From positions 285,793 through 349,792 of the forward strand of contig CAKOGP040001112.1 of assembly GCA_933822405.4 (NCBI GenBank): 64,000 bases of DNA. Reading direction: 5' to 3'. A program made the position numbers and the translations under genes. The stretch is from Cylindrotheca closterium (lineage: Eukaryota > Bacillariophyta > Bacillariophyceae > Bacillariales > Bacillariaceae). How positions within the stretch are numbered: position 1 is the stretch's first letter; every line of letters begins with the position of its first letter. Positions 40,934-51,999 of this stretch are shown piece after piece. Under the pieces are notes generated by a model. That model worked only from the letters and a program-made list of their open reading frames with translations. It did not search any database and was not told where the DNA came from.

Positions 40934-41457
40934 AGTGCTGTATGTGACGACTTTGGGGTGTTGGTTGGTGAACACGATCAACGATCGATTGTGTGAGATT
41001 TTCTGCTATCGATCGATTGATTGTTTGAATGAATGACGAAATGAAATCAAAAAATTCAAATTGTGAAACGGGGGCAATGTATTCGACACGCACATCATCC
41101 CCTACTTGTGTGTCCCCTTATTAAGAACTGTCATTTGTCCAGCCATCCAATCTTGCGACATCCGAGCGACAGAAGGTCATGACGAAACATAGAGGCGAAA
41201 GGCCAGATCATTCTATCAAAAATAAATTTAGCTCGTTATTTAACATTTCGGACGAGTAACGAGGTTGTGCCGGTGTGTCTTCTCGGTAAATAATCTACAT
41301 ACGCATGTCACGAACTGAAAAATTCAGTGCCTTGTTCTCCGAATGACTTTTGCTCAGGGCAAAATGTCGCAGGAGGCAAGGACGCTGCACCTATTCTGTT
41401 GAATAAGAGATCCCCCTACTGCCATCGTTTTTTTTTGAGTTGTGTAGCAAAAAGACA
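40934..41457. promoter_or_regulatory. Head-to-head promoter gap, FkbM / PKG-type kinase
   Basis: A 524-nt divergent spacer with no open gene. Includes an ATCGATCGATTG palindrome-like stretch around 41008-41022 and a T run just before the kinase start. Confidence 0.4.
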
Positions 41458-44069
41458 ATGAAGGGGCTTTCTCTCTTCAAGAAGAAATCCTCCAAGAAGA
41501 ATCGGAGTAGTGATAGTGTTGATGACTCCTCCAGTTCTCAACCACAACAAACGGCAAGTTTTATTCAGTCCAAGCACTCGGCATTTGGTTGGGAAGATTC
41601 ATGCGCGCGTACGATTCTACGTCGGGAGAGTACTGATGCTGGTACTTTTTTCAAGATGAAAAAAGAAAATGAGCATGATTTTGAGCATGATCCGGAACGA
41701 GATGTAATGATCTTAATGCCCCACTTCTTACTAATATTTTCTCTTTTGCCTCAATACAGCAGCAAACAAGGCCGTCCGATAAAAGTAGCAATGGAAATAG
41801 TAGTCCGCAGGATATGAACGTGGACCCAAAAGTGTCCACGAAAAGGGAAGCGGACATCAACACTCACAGCCGAGCCAAGCGTGGACAGAATATCTTCGCT
41901 CAGAAGATTGATCTTAACGAGCACTTTGAGACTCCCTTTTTCGCCAAATCCGACACTTCGATCCAGTTTATCGATACAAGTCTGGTGGATAACTTTATTT
42001 TCGCTTCCCTGTCCTCAAAGGAGCGTAGATTGCTCATCGATGCTATGATCATGGAGACAGTGCCTGCCGGCACAATCATTATCAGGCAAGGCGATGTTGG
42101 GGACTTCTTTTATGTTGTAGATGACGGTCATGTCAGCTTTGCCGTGGACGGGAACCATGTGGGAGCCTGTGGACGTGGTGGATCCTTTGGAGAGCTTGCA
42201 CTGCTTTACAACTGTCCTCGTGCTGCCACCTGTCTTGCCAATACCACTTGTCGATTGTGGAAGGTCGACCAACGGACATTCCGTTACATGCTTGCAAACA
42301 ACACTGCAAGCCAGCAGAAAGACATTCACGATGTACTCCGCAAAGTTCCTTTCCTTTCTGAGCTCGATGAATCCAATCTAGTTCGTATCTCCGACGCTCT
42401 CACCTCCGTAACCTTCCCAGAAGGTGAACGCATCATCAACAAGGGAGATGTTGGGGAAGTCTTTTATATTATGCGGGAAGGTAAAGTGAAAGTCCACGAC
42501 ATTGGTTTTGGAGATAGTACATACATTGATCAAGAAGTTGGCCAAGGAGACTATTTCGGGGAGCGTGCTTTGCTCACGGGTGATGCTCGATCGGCAAACG
42601 TTACTGCCATTACCAACTGTACCACACTTTGTCTATCGCGTGAAACCTTCGAGAAGGTCCTCGGTCCGCTTCAAGGACTCATCGATCACTCCATGAAGAA
42701 GCGAACATTGGAAGGTGTTCCAGTCTTTGCAAACTCCCAATTTCAACCATTCGAAATGGCTCGTCTTACTGACATGCTTGTCGAACGTTCCTTCCCTGCT
42801 GGAACCGTTCTCGCAGAAGAAGGCAAACCATTCGAACCCAACCTGTACATTATTCGAGAAGGACGCGTTGTGGTTGCCAGTTCCAGTGGCCAAATCAACA
42901 CACTGATGGATGCTGACTACTTCGGTGAAAACTGGCTCAAGTTGGAGCCTGGTTCACCCAGTAAACAAACCATTACAGTTCAAGCCGACACGGAGTGCGG
43001 TGTTCTATCCAGAAAAGACATTGAAACTGTCCTTGGTGATATTCGAAGACTTGGACAACCGGCACACTTGTCTAATCCAAGCTTGAAAAACAATATTCGA
43101 TACAAGGACCTTGTCAAGTTCCGCATTCTTGGTGTAGGTACCTTTGGTAAAGTCTGGCTCGTTAGCCACAAAAGAACGGGTGTTCCGTATGCTCTGAAAC
43201 AACTGAGTAAACGAGAAATCATTGGCCATCACCAAGTTGAAGGTGTCATTCGAGAGAAGAACATCATGGCCTCTATCGATCACCCCTTTGTTGTTAACCT
43301 GGTTGCTACATTTCAAGACGAGCGCCACCTTTTTATGCTGATCGAACTGGTGCAAGGAGGAGAGCTGTTCTCTGTTATTCACACGGAAACCAGAGATGGT
43401 ATTCCCAATGGTAACTCTCGTTTCTACGCTGCTTGTATCTTGGAATCTTTGAGTCACTTGCACTACAGAGGAATCTGTTATCGTGATCTAAAGCCAGAAA
43501 ACATTTTGATTGATTCCAAGGGATACTGTGTGCTCGTCGATCTTGGTTTCGCCAAGGTTGTCACGGACAAGACCTACACACTGTGCGGAACTCCCGAATA
43601 CTTGGCACCCGAAATTATTTTGTCAAAGGGTCACGACAAGGGTGTTGACTACTGGGCCTTTGGTGTGTTGATCTACGAAATGCTTGTAGGTCGCTCACCT
43701 TTCTACTCGTATGGAACTGACCAAGTCAGTCTCTTCAAGCGAATCGTTCAAGTTAAGTATTCATTCCCTCCCGGTGGAATGGTGAGCGAACCCGCCCAAG
43801 ATTTGATCCAGCGTTTGATTGTGCGTCGCCAAGCCAACCGTTTCGGATGTCTTGCACGTGGAGACATGGATGTTCGCGACCACTACTGGTTCAATGTCAT
43901 TGATGTCGAAAAGCTATTGGTAAAACACATTCCCGCTCCTTGGGTACCCCGCATCAAGGATCCATTGGATGCTTCACATTTTGATTCTTACAGGCACATG
44001 GAGAATGAGCCACCGTCCAATAAACCACACCTATCAGCGGCACAACAGGCTCAGTTCACTGAGTTTTAA
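41458..44069 (+). CDS. PKG: cGMP-dependent-type protein kinase (AGC) with three cyclic-nucleotide-binding domains
   Basis: Two exons, 41458-41703 and 41760-44069 (851 residues), 56-nt intron in phase 0. Domain order: basic low-complexity start (MKGLSLFKKKSSKKN), then cNMP-binding domain 1 (FGELALLYNCPRAATC), domain 2 (FGERALLTGDARSANVTA), a third, degenerate one (DYFGENWLK, no PRxA motif), then an AGC kinase: GVGTFGKVWL, YALKQLSK, YRDLKPENIL, DLGFAKVV (DLG in place of DFG), CGTPEYLAPE. Domain 2 has the Thr/Ser-Ala-Asn pattern (RSANVTA) expected near a cGMP-selective pocket, but real ligand choice needs testing. Such kinases carry cyclic-nucleotide signals; cytosolic. Confidence 0.88.
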
Positions 44070-44582
44070 AATAGAATAAGGGAAGCCGTTCTCTATATTT
44101 AGTGGAGTCATGTTTTGGGGTTCACTTTCTTCTTTTGGATTGCCAGCCATCTGTATCACTGTACAGTATTACACTGTAGTTTCAATGGTAGGCTGGCTGC
44201 CGTGTAGTTGGGAGTTGGGTAATCCAAATCGCATCAGGAGCTTTTGGAATGAATGCTTCCAGTCCATTTTGCAGTTTCAAAGCACACGAAGAGGAGGAGC
44301 TCGTCGAGAAGACATGGCATTCCAACAACAAAAAACACGCCAACAGCTTCTTCTCTACCACATTATCAAACAAAACAAACAGACATACTACAAATTTAGT
44401 AGTAATGTAATGCAATGTAGTGATACAACAGTCTCATTTAGTGTCATTTTATCAAAAATGAGATTTGAATATTCATTCGTCCTTCAGCCTAGTAGGTCCT
44501 AGGATTGTTGAGAAACCATCCAATACTAGAAGGTCATAGCAAAAAGTGAGTGGGAAGCTCCTTTTTTAATGCAGTACCAGTA
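44070..44582. other. Intergenic between convergent genes
   Basis: About 513 nt between PKG and TIM22 3' ends. Short frames only; no gene seen. The PKG 3' UTR probably fills the first part. Confidence 0.45.
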
Positions 44583-45317
44583 CTAGTGCGTTCCCATGAA
44601 GGAATCAATCACCAAAGAAAAGGCTGCAAACCCTCCACATCCCACTGCCGCCGCTTGCGGTCCTTGCTTTGCCTGCAACGCCGCCCCCGTAATGCATCCA
44701 CTCGCCACCGAATTCCATACATCATGCTTGCCCCGAAACTTTTCCACCAGACATTCCGATCCACCAAATACTCCTGTAATAAAAGCAAAATTCCGACACC
44801 AATACAAGGATTTTTCAGCCGTGGCTCGAAAGGTCACTCGGACTTGTTCCTTGAGAGGTGCTTGCGGGACTTCCTTTCCAGCAATCACTTGAATGGGAGG
44901 CGTACTGTCGGACATGGCCCCCAAAAAGACTCCCATGAGCAATCCCATGACGCCCCCACCAAAGACCCCGATCGCCGCCTTGCCACCACACGAATTGGAA
45001 ACCCAACTAAAATCGGGTGCGACTTCCGAAGGACCCGCCGTCATGTTCCAATATTGGAAATAGGGCAAGGATTTGCGGGTGAGATTTCCCAGACTCAGAT
45101 CGTTTGCTTCATCGTCTACGGGGACTGGTTTGTGAAGAGCTGCTTCAGGTTGGTATGGAACAGTTTTCGGGAATGCCTTGTTGAGCATGATGGTTTCATA
45201 AATCGAGAGTGGAGATCCAGCTGGTTTGTTGTAAGTTTGGGCTTCCGCCGGAGTAAAGGATATTGGAGGTTGTCCTTCTGCTGATGGATTGCTGTTACTA
45301 TTTGACATTGACGACAT
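44583..45317 (-). CDS. TIM22: Mitochondrial inner membrane translocase TIM22
   Basis: A 244-residue protein from ATG 45317 (MSSMSNSNSNPSAEGQPP). The Tim17/22/23 domain fills the second half, with Gly-rich membrane segments: GGKAAIGVFGGGVMGLLMGV, FAFITGVFGGSECLVEKFRG, then KHDVWNSVASGCITGAALQA and AAVGCGGFAAFSLVIDSF. The E-(x)n-R-GKxDxxN-(x)n-GxxTGA pattern is typical of TIM22, the channel that inserts carrier proteins into the inner membrane. The first 110 residues are a family-variable hydrophilic domain. Head-to-head with HSP70. Confidence 0.85.
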   Translation of the reverse strand: MSSMSNSNSNPSAEGQPPISFTPAEAQTYNKPAGSPLSIYETIMLNKAFPKTVPYQPEAALHKPVPVDDEANDLSLGNLTRKSLPYFQYWNMTAGPSEVAPDFSWVSNSCGGKAAIGVFGGGVMGLLMGVFLGAMSDSTPPIQVIAGKEVPQAPLKEQVRVTFRATAEKSLYWCRNFAFITGVFGGSECLVEKFRGKHDVWNSVASGCITGAALQAKQGPQAAAVGCGGFAAFSLVIDSFMGTH

Positions 45318-45773
45318 TATTAAGAGCCTTGTGCTGGCGATGAAAGAGAAAGAAAGGGAGGAATGAATCAACTTTACTGGCACTGTCACCTGTCACCTGT
45401 TGATGTCACAGCAGATCGATGTTTCGATGATGGATTTCATCTCACTTCGACACGACCCAAGGACAGACCTGAAACTTATTTGCCCAAGACCAGAAAGTCA
45501 AATGAGTCGCAAATGTCGATCCGCAAATCGTGTTTTTAACCTCTGCCGTAGAATTTAACGGAAGCCCTACAGGAAACGGGTATGGGGGGCGGACTTTTTT
45601 TCGATCGAAAACTTTGCAGTAGTACTTGTGGTAGGCAAGTCTACGTAACGGATGAATGGTCCGTGGACGACTGAAAAACTGAAAGGCTAATACGAAATGT
45701 GAAACCAAAGCTCATAATATTTCCGCCTGTGGATCTATTTTACATCAACACTCTATCGAATAATAAATATACA
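45318..45773. promoter_or_regulatory. Head-to-head promoter gap, TIM22 / HSP70
   Basis: A 456-nt divergent spacer. A palindrome TTTTCGATCGAAAA lies at about 45599-45612. I looked for classic heat-shock elements (inverted GAA units at 5-bp spacing) and saw no clean run of three. Confidence 0.4.
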
Positions 45774-46337
45774 ATGTCTGGTACGTAGCATCAAAGGAGA
45801 TGAAGGGAATGAACGTAGATGGCCATGGTTGTTGCTGTGAAAGTTGTTGTTGCCTTTCAGAAAAATTGCAATTGCAGCAACAAATGATGGCCATTTGTGG
45901 AACTAATTTGCCCCCACGTTTGAATCGATGTTGGAATGAACGAATGAATGATTTACTCACAGTACCTTTCCTTTTCTCTTTCCTTTCCCTTCCCTCTTAC
46001 AGCTGTAACCGGAGAATCCGTCGGTATTGATCTTGGAACCACGTACTCGTGCGTTGGTGTCTGGCAAAATGACCGTGTCGAAATCATTGCCAACGACCAA
46101 GGTAACCGTACTACCCCTTCTTACGTTGCCTTCACCGAGACTGAACGTTTGATTGGTGACGCCGCCAAGTCTCAAGCCGCCATGAACGCCACCAACACTG
46201 TCTTTGACGCCAAGCGTTTGATTGGACGCAAGTTTACTGATCCTGGCGTTCAAGCTGACATGAAGCACTGGCCATTTGACGTTATTTCTGGTCCAGGAGG
46301 AACACCCATCATTGAGGTTGAATACAAGGGAGAAAGA

Positions 46338-46372
<35 letters not shown>

Positions 46373-46487
46373 CCTCACCAAGATGCGTGATATTGCCGAG
46401 GCCTACCTTGGAAAGGAAGTCAAGAACGCTGTTGTTACCGTGCCAGCTTATTTCAATGACTCTCAACGTCAAGCTACCAAGGATGCT

Positions 46488-46525
<38 letters not shown>

Positions 46526-47966
46526 CGAGCCCACCGCCGCCGCTATTGCCTACGGACTTGACCAAAAGGGTGAAGAAAAGAATGTTCTTATTTTCGATCT
46601 TGGAGGAGGTACATTCGATGTCTCTCTTTTGACCATTGAAGAGGGTATCTTTGAGGTCAAGGCCACCGCCGGAGACACACACTTGGGAGGAGAAGATTTC
46701 GATAACCGCATGGTCGACTACTTTTTGCAAGATTTCAAGCGTCGCCACCGCAAGGATATGAGCGAAAACCAACGTTCTCTGCGTCGTCTTCGTACTGCTT
46801 GCGAACGTGCCAAGCGTACTCTTTCTTCTTCCACTCAAGCACACATTGAGATTGACTCTCTTTTCGATGGTATCGACTTTAACTCCACCATTACCCGTGC
46901 TCGTTTCGAGGATCTGTGTATGGATTACTTCAAGAAGTGCATGGAGCCTTGCGAAAAGGTCCTTCGTGACGCCAAGATTGCCAAGAACCAAGTTGACGAA
47001 GTCGTGCTCGTCGGTGGTTCTACCCGTATCCCCAAGATCCAATCTCTCCTTACCGAATTCTTCAACGGACAAGAGCCATGCAAGTCCATCAACCCCGATG
47101 AGGCTGTTGCCTACGGAGCCACAGTCCAAGCTGCCATTCTTTCTGGTGCTGACAAGTCCGAGAAGCTTTCCGAGCTTCTATTGTTGGATGTCACTCCTCT
47201 TTCCCTCGGTTTGGAAACTGCTGGAGGTGTCATGACCACTCTTATCAAGCGTAACACCACTGTTCCCGCCAAGAAGACACAAACTTTCTCCACTTATGCT
47301 GATAACCAGCCAGGTGTCTTGATCCAAGTCTTTGAGGGAGAACGTTCCATGACCAAGGATAACAACCTTCTCGGAAAGTTCAACTTGGATGGAATCCCAC
47401 CCATGCCCCGTGGACAACCTCAAATTGATGTTTGCTTTGATATCGATGCCAATGGTATCTTGAACGTTTCTGCCCTTGAAAAGTCCACTGGTAAGGAGAA
47501 CAAGATTACCATTACCAACGATAAGGGACGTCTTTCCCAAGACGAGATTGAGCGCATGGTCTCCGAAGCTGAGAAGTTCAAGGCAGAGGATGACGCCAAC
47601 CGTCACCGTATCGAAGCCAAGAACGGCTTGGAGAACTACTGCTACTCTCTCAAGTCTTCCATCAGCTCGGAGGAAGTTGCCGGAAAGATCCCCGAAGACG
47701 AGAAGGCCCATTTGGATGCTACCATTGATGATACCATCAGCTGGTTGGATGCCAACCCAGGTGCCGAGAAGGAAGAATACGAAGAGAAGCAAAAGGCCTT
47801 GGAAGGTGTTGCCATGCCCATTCTTCAACAAATGGCTGGCGGTGCCGGTGGTATGCCCGGAGGTATGCCAGGTGGCCCCATGCCCGACATGGGAGGACCT
47901 GCTCCTGGCGGTGACGCTGGATATGATGATCCAGCTGGAGGCCCTACCATTGAGGAAATTGATTAA
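45774..47966 (+). CDS. HSP70: Cytosolic HSP70 chaperone
   Basis: Exon 1 codes only 7 nt (ATGTCTG, 45774-45780); a 222-nt intron (GTACGT...CTTACAG) leads to exon 2 at 46003-47966, giving [20 protein letters not shown] and 656 residues. All Hsp70 signatures are present: [32 protein letters not shown]; then the substrate-binding domain and a GGMPGG-type Gly/Pro-rich lid tail. The end is PTIEEID, close to the EEVD that binds TPR co-chaperones in cytosolic members. No targeting leader, so cytosol or nucleus. Codon use is strongly biased to C-ending and other translationally favoured codons, as in highly expressed genes. Confidence 0.95.
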
Positions 47967-48267
47967 GCGTCACGTGTGTGCTAATGGCATTCAATTTCAA
48001 ATACCCTACTGTATTGGCGATTAGTTGTTTAGAATCGTGTTCCTAAATTTATAACTTGCGCTATTTATATTAGATCACACGTTCTTTTTATTGACTAGTA
48101 CCTGAAACGTTTAGTTGTCTTCTGTTCTATGTAGTGTTGTGAGCAGTAGTATTACCTTAAAAGGGAGCCGATACCTCCTCTCGAAACCAGTCTGTGTGAA
48201 TTGATGAACCTTCTTGACGCTCATTTAGTATTTAGTAATTATCACAAGAGACAACTTGTCAAAAAGT
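47967..48267. other. Intergenic between convergent genes
   Basis: Three-prime flanks of HSP70 and the DBP4 helicase. AT-rich, nothing recognised. Confidence 0.5.
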
Positions 48268-50547
48268 CTAAGCAGTACCTCGGATCAAGGACAGCGCAAG
48301 ATCTTCTTGCGCGGCCACATCTGTACTCTTATCATCATCGTCGTCATCATCACTAGAAGACGAGTCGTCACTGGAAGAGGAATCACCCTCGCTTTCAGGT
48401 TCGGAAGATGACGATGAAGAGCCAGACGAAGACGAAGCAACCAATGCATCCTCTTTTTCCATGGCATCTACAGCCAGAGTGGCAGTGGTAGGCTCCTCCA
48501 TTTCATCCCCTTCCTCGGCCATGGCGGCGGCTTTTTCTTTCATCTTTTGCTTCTTGTGCTTGGAACGGATTCTCTCTCGCTCTTCTTTCTTGTCCAGGTC
48601 ACGGGTCTTCTCCAATCGTTGTAGAACTTGTTCCATGTACATTTCATTGGCTTCTCCCAACTTTCCGTCAATCTCTTCTCCTTCTTCACTTTCGTCGTCG
48701 TCGCCGCTTTCCTTGGCCAACACGAGTTTGGGTTGCACTGTACCATCATCATTAAACTTGGTGTGTTGTTGTGGTGCCGAGTTGCCACTATCAATGCGAA
48801 TCTTTTTGGCAAGACGAGCACTGGACGCCAATCCATGATTATCGACATCGTCCTCGTTGTATTCGTGTCGGGCCTTGACAACGAGCAGATCGTCTTCTTC
48901 ATCCGCTTCATCGTCATCACTGTCTGCCTTGCGCTTCTTCTCCTTTCTGCTCTTCTTTTTCTCCTTTTCCAATTTGATCTGCTCCTTTAGCTTTTGGAGT
49001 TTGCGATTGACGTTTTTGGACTCACGGAGGCCGTCTCGGTTTGAGACTTTCTTGAGGAAGTCCAAGTCGGGCATGGCTGCGAGTCCCAAGGAGAGAGCAA
49101 AGGCCTCAAGGTTCATCTTCTTTACGTCCAAGTCAGCCCAAACCGTTTTGGGTAACAGGGCAACCGATCGGACATACGAATGAAAGGCCTTCTTGGCGAG
49201 TAAATGGAGATTTCCATGTTCGGCAACCAAGGACGATGCCCGTTGACTGACCAACATGGTCTTTGTCGGGTTGATAGACTTTTTCTTCAACGGGGCTTTC
49301 AGATTGAAATTCTCAGTTACGCTCTTCTCCTCCGCTGGGTCTAGCAACAGAAGAGCTTGGCCTTTACTTTGGAATCGTGCCGTTCTTCCAACACGGTGCA
49401 CGTACATATCGGCATCCTCCGGAGCATCTACTTGAAGGACCCAGTCAATATTCGGGAAATCCAAACCTCGCGAGGCTACATCGGTTGCAAAGAGGACAGA
49501 ATGGGGAGTGGTGGTAAATTTGTCGTAGACCTGCATTCGCTTTGGCTGAGACAGCTTTCCATGAATCGCAAGGACACTCAGACCCGGCCTCAGTTGGCAG
49601 AATAAATCCCAGGCGTAGCGGACCTGCGAACAGGATGCTAGAAAGACGATAGTCTTGCTTCTCAAATGTGACTTTAGAAAACTGAACAAACAGTTCAGCT
49701 TGTGTTCCAGTGGAACAATCACATACGACTGGCGAAGCTGATTCGGGGTAGTCTCCGTGTCCTTGTCATGCACTCCAACATACTCCACCTTTTTTCGGTT
49801 AATACTCAGTGTAGCAAGGTGTTTGACATCCTTTGTCTGTGTTGCACTGTACAAGAGAGTTTGTCGTTCCCCAGCTGGAAAATAGTCAAGGATTCGTACC
49901 AACTGGTCTCTGAATCCCATATCTAGAATTCTATCTGCCTCATCCAAAATAAGCATTTGAAGAGAATCGGCATTCATATAAGGCGTTTGTTCCAAATGCT
50001 GAAGTAATCTTCCAGGAGTACAAATCAGAATATTCGTGTTTGGAATGGACTGTTGCTCTTGTAGAAATTCGTTGTGTTCACGACGGTTCTTATTGCGTCC
50101 TCCCATCAACAAACCCAGCGTGAAGGAGTGAAACTTTCCGATTTTTCTTAGAACTGCAAATATTTGTCCCGCAAGCTCTCTGGTTGGCGACAAGACAATC
50201 GCTCCCACCCCATCTTGTGTCGACCAACCGGCTCGGTAGAGCTTTTCCAACATGGGAACCAGAAATGCAAGCGTCTTTCCTGAACCAGTCTTGGCAGCCC
50301 CCAAAATATCTCTCCCTGCTAGTGCGTGAGGAATCGAAGCAGATTGAATAGCCGTCATATTTGTGTAAGCATTGAATTCGAGGCCTCGCAATGTGTTGTT
50401 CGAAAGAGGCAGTGAACTAAATGCAATAACTGAGTTCTTGAGGGATGGAACGGTTCCCCTTTCTGGGGTCTCAGCTGCAATCCGGGCGTTGAGTGCAGCC
50501 ACTTCTTGTTGCGCTGGTATCTTCCGCTTGTTGTTCCGCTGAGGCAT
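48268..50547 (-). CDS. DBP4: DEAD-box RNA helicase, DBP4/DDX10 type
   Basis: A 759-residue single-exon protein. Helicase motifs in order: AYTNMTAIQSASIPHALAG (Q motif), AAKTGSGKT (I), PTRELAGQ (Ia), TPGRLLQHLE (Ib), LDEADRILDMGF (II, DEAD), YSATQT (III, SAT), FATDVASRGLDFP and YVHRVGRTAR (V, VI). After the core come KKAFHSYVRSV and LGLAAMPDLDFLKK, the C-terminal signature of DBP4/DDX10, then Lys-rich and Asp/Glu/Ser-rich tails (SSSGSSSSSSEPESEGD). DBP4 acts in the nucleolus in 18S rRNA maturation, freeing snoRNAs from the pre-ribosome. Confidence 0.9.
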   Translation of the reverse strand: MPQRNNKRKIPAQQEVAALNARIAAETPERGTVPSLKNSVIAFSSLPLSNNTLRGLEFNAYTNMTAIQSASIPHALAGRDILGAAKTGSGKTLAFLVPMLEKLYRAGWSTQDGVGAIVLSPTRELAGQIFAVLRKIGKFHSFTLGLLMGGRNKNRREHNEFLQEQQSIPNTNILICTPGRLLQHLEQTPYMNADSLQMLILDEADRILDMGFRDQLVRILDYFPAGERQTLLYSATQTKDVKHLATLSINRKKVEYVGVHDKDTETTPNQLRQSYVIVPLEHKLNCLFSFLKSHLRSKTIVFLASCSQVRYAWDLFCQLRPGLSVLAIHGKLSQPKRMQVYDKFTTTPHSVLFATDVASRGLDFPNIDWVLQVDAPEDADMYVHRVGRTARFQSKGQALLLLDPAEEKSVTENFNLKAPLKKKSINPTKTMLVSQRASSLVAEHGNLHLLAKKAFHSYVRSVALLPKTVWADLDVKKMNLEAFALSLGLAAMPDLDFLKKVSNRDGLRESKNVNRKLQKLKEQIKLEKEKKKSRKEKKRKADSDDDEADEEDDLLVVKARHEYNEDDVDNHGLASSARLAKKIRIDSGNSAPQQHTKFNDDGTVQPKLVLAKESGDDDESEEGEEIDGKLGEANEMYMEQVLQRLEKTRDLDKKEERERIRSKHKKQKMKEKAAAMAEEGDEMEEPTTATLAVDAMEKEDALVASSSSGSSSSSSEPESEGDSSSSDDSSSSDDDDDDDKSTDVAAQEDLALSLIRGTA

Positions 50548-50788
50548 CTTGTTGCTTGCTTGGTGTTGATGTCGAAGAAAAATGAGAAAGATGGAAATTG
50601 AAAATCGATGGTTTGACCTGAGACAACGTCTGCCTGTCGTCTTCCGGACTTAAACCGTTTCGAATGGAAGTATCATTTTTAAAAGGGGTACGAGTACGAT
50701 AACATAACAAAGGTCTAACAAAGCTAGAAAGCAATAGATCGAACAATGGTTTGTATGCAGTACAGAATAGGTAGATATTTTAAACAGG

Positions 50789-51643
50789 TCATTCAAAACC
50801 ATTTAGTTCTTGGTTGTCCTGATTGATCGACATTAGGTTTTCTGCGTTCTTTATTTGTTCCTCCAGAAGTGCTTTAGCCACGATATCGAGGCGCTGGTGA
50901 ATGCTGTCAGATGCAATGGCCTTGGAACCATATCGTCCGATTCCTTCTGGGGAAAGGCATGCCATATATGCCCAGCTTTTTGCTGCCAGGTCACGCACTT
51001 CGGAATCCTGATACTCTTCTTCAAGCATGACAAAGGCATCGCCGTAGGCACTCTGATAAGCTGTCGAAGACGACTGCCTCTTCAGGTTTTCAGCTAAACG
51101 GTCAACAAGGCTTCGAGATTCGTTCAATTCCTCCGCGCTCATTTGAATCACATCCCGAAGTGCAACACACGTTGCCAAGATTGTTGGTTGCATCTGCTTC
51201 ATTTCTTCCAATCTTGCTCTCCCAACAACCTGGAACTCAACTGATATTGTAACTTTCCCACGAAACCCTGACCTTACATCGACATCTGTTATCTTGCACA
51301 GCGGCATCCCTTCCATTACAATTCCGTCATCGTCCATTAGCATCATACCGATAAGACCGTCATGGTTGCTTGTGGCATCATCAATAAGGTCGAAAAACCT
51401 TCCTTCTTTCAGAGTAACACAAGTGGTCTGTCCAGGAAATAACGCCTCGGAGGTCGAAAAGGCGAGCAAGTTCAATTCCAACGGTTGGAATGATGAATCG
51501 ATCGGAGACGAACAGAACAAGCTTCTTGCTGTTGTCCTTGATCTTGGTCGGCAGCCAATAGATTTTTCGACAAAAGGGTGCACAAGTGTTGTGTTCACTA
51601 GAAGTAATGTGGTAAGAACCATGGAGACGACACCTATCATCAT
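50789..51643 (-). CDS. LON substrate-binding-domain protein, probably plastid
   Basis: A 284-residue protein. The leader MMIGVVSMVLTTLLLVNTTL followed by VHPFVEKS is signal-peptide-like with a Phe after the cleavage region, compatible with diatom plastid targeting. LON-type N-terminal domain: QPLELNLLAFSTSEALFPGQ, TLKEGRFFDLIDDA, LIGMMLMDDDGIVMEGMPLC. No ATPase or protease domain is present, so it is a stand-alone LON-domain protein like those of plants and cyanobacteria. The second half is helical. Role unknown; such proteins may bind misfolded or regulated proteins. Confidence 0.75.
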   Translation of the reverse strand: MMIGVVSMVLTTLLLVNTTLVHPFVEKSIGCRPRSRTTARSLFCSSPIDSSFQPLELNLLAFSTSEALFPGQTTCVTLKEGRFFDLIDDATSNHDGLIGMMLMDDDGIVMEGMPLCKITDVDVRSGFRGKVTISVEFQVVGRARLEEMKQMQPTILATCVALRDVIQMSAEELNESRSLVDRLAENLKRQSSSTAYQSAYGDAFVMLEEEYQDSEVRDLAAKSWAYMACLSPEGIGRYGSKAIASDSIHQRLDIVAKALLEEQIKNAENLMSINQDNQELNGFE

Positions 51644-51999
51644 TTTACTACAGTTGCTTGCAACATGCCCACCACATGAAGAAGCATGAAGAATTGATCA
51701 AACTCTGGACATTCCAAGACGGACTGATTTCAGTCACGCTAATAGCGTACAGACGCAGAATCTTCAATTTTGATCTCACCAAGACCTCCAAGTTCTTCCC
51801 CAACTCTCTATTGAAATAGATATTTTAAAGTCGTTATTAATTTTATGCTAGACTTCCACTTGTGCATCTCACAAAAAAAATTGTTCAAAAAGGGATTGTA
51901 TCGGCTGAACACTTCAAAAGGCCATGGAAGGTCAAGACCATTTTCGTTTATCCCAAGGATATTGGCCCTGCCTAGCCATCAGAAGATTGGTTTCTTTGT
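51644..51999. other. Intergenic, upstream of the LON-domain gene
   Basis: About 356 nt between the LON gene start and the 3' end of the PAS-LRR-receiver gene. No gene seen. Confidence 0.45.

Noticed and set aside
45599..45612. TTTTCGATCGAAAA palindrome in the HSP70/TIM22 gap as a heat-shock element
   Set aside because: The GAA and TTC units are spaced wrongly for a standard heat-shock element and there is no third unit.
45957..47129. 390-codon open frame antisense to HSP70, and a second one at 47178-47831
   Set aside because: Long antisense frames are a by-product of the strong codon bias of HSP70; the products show no domain, and the sense gene is certain.
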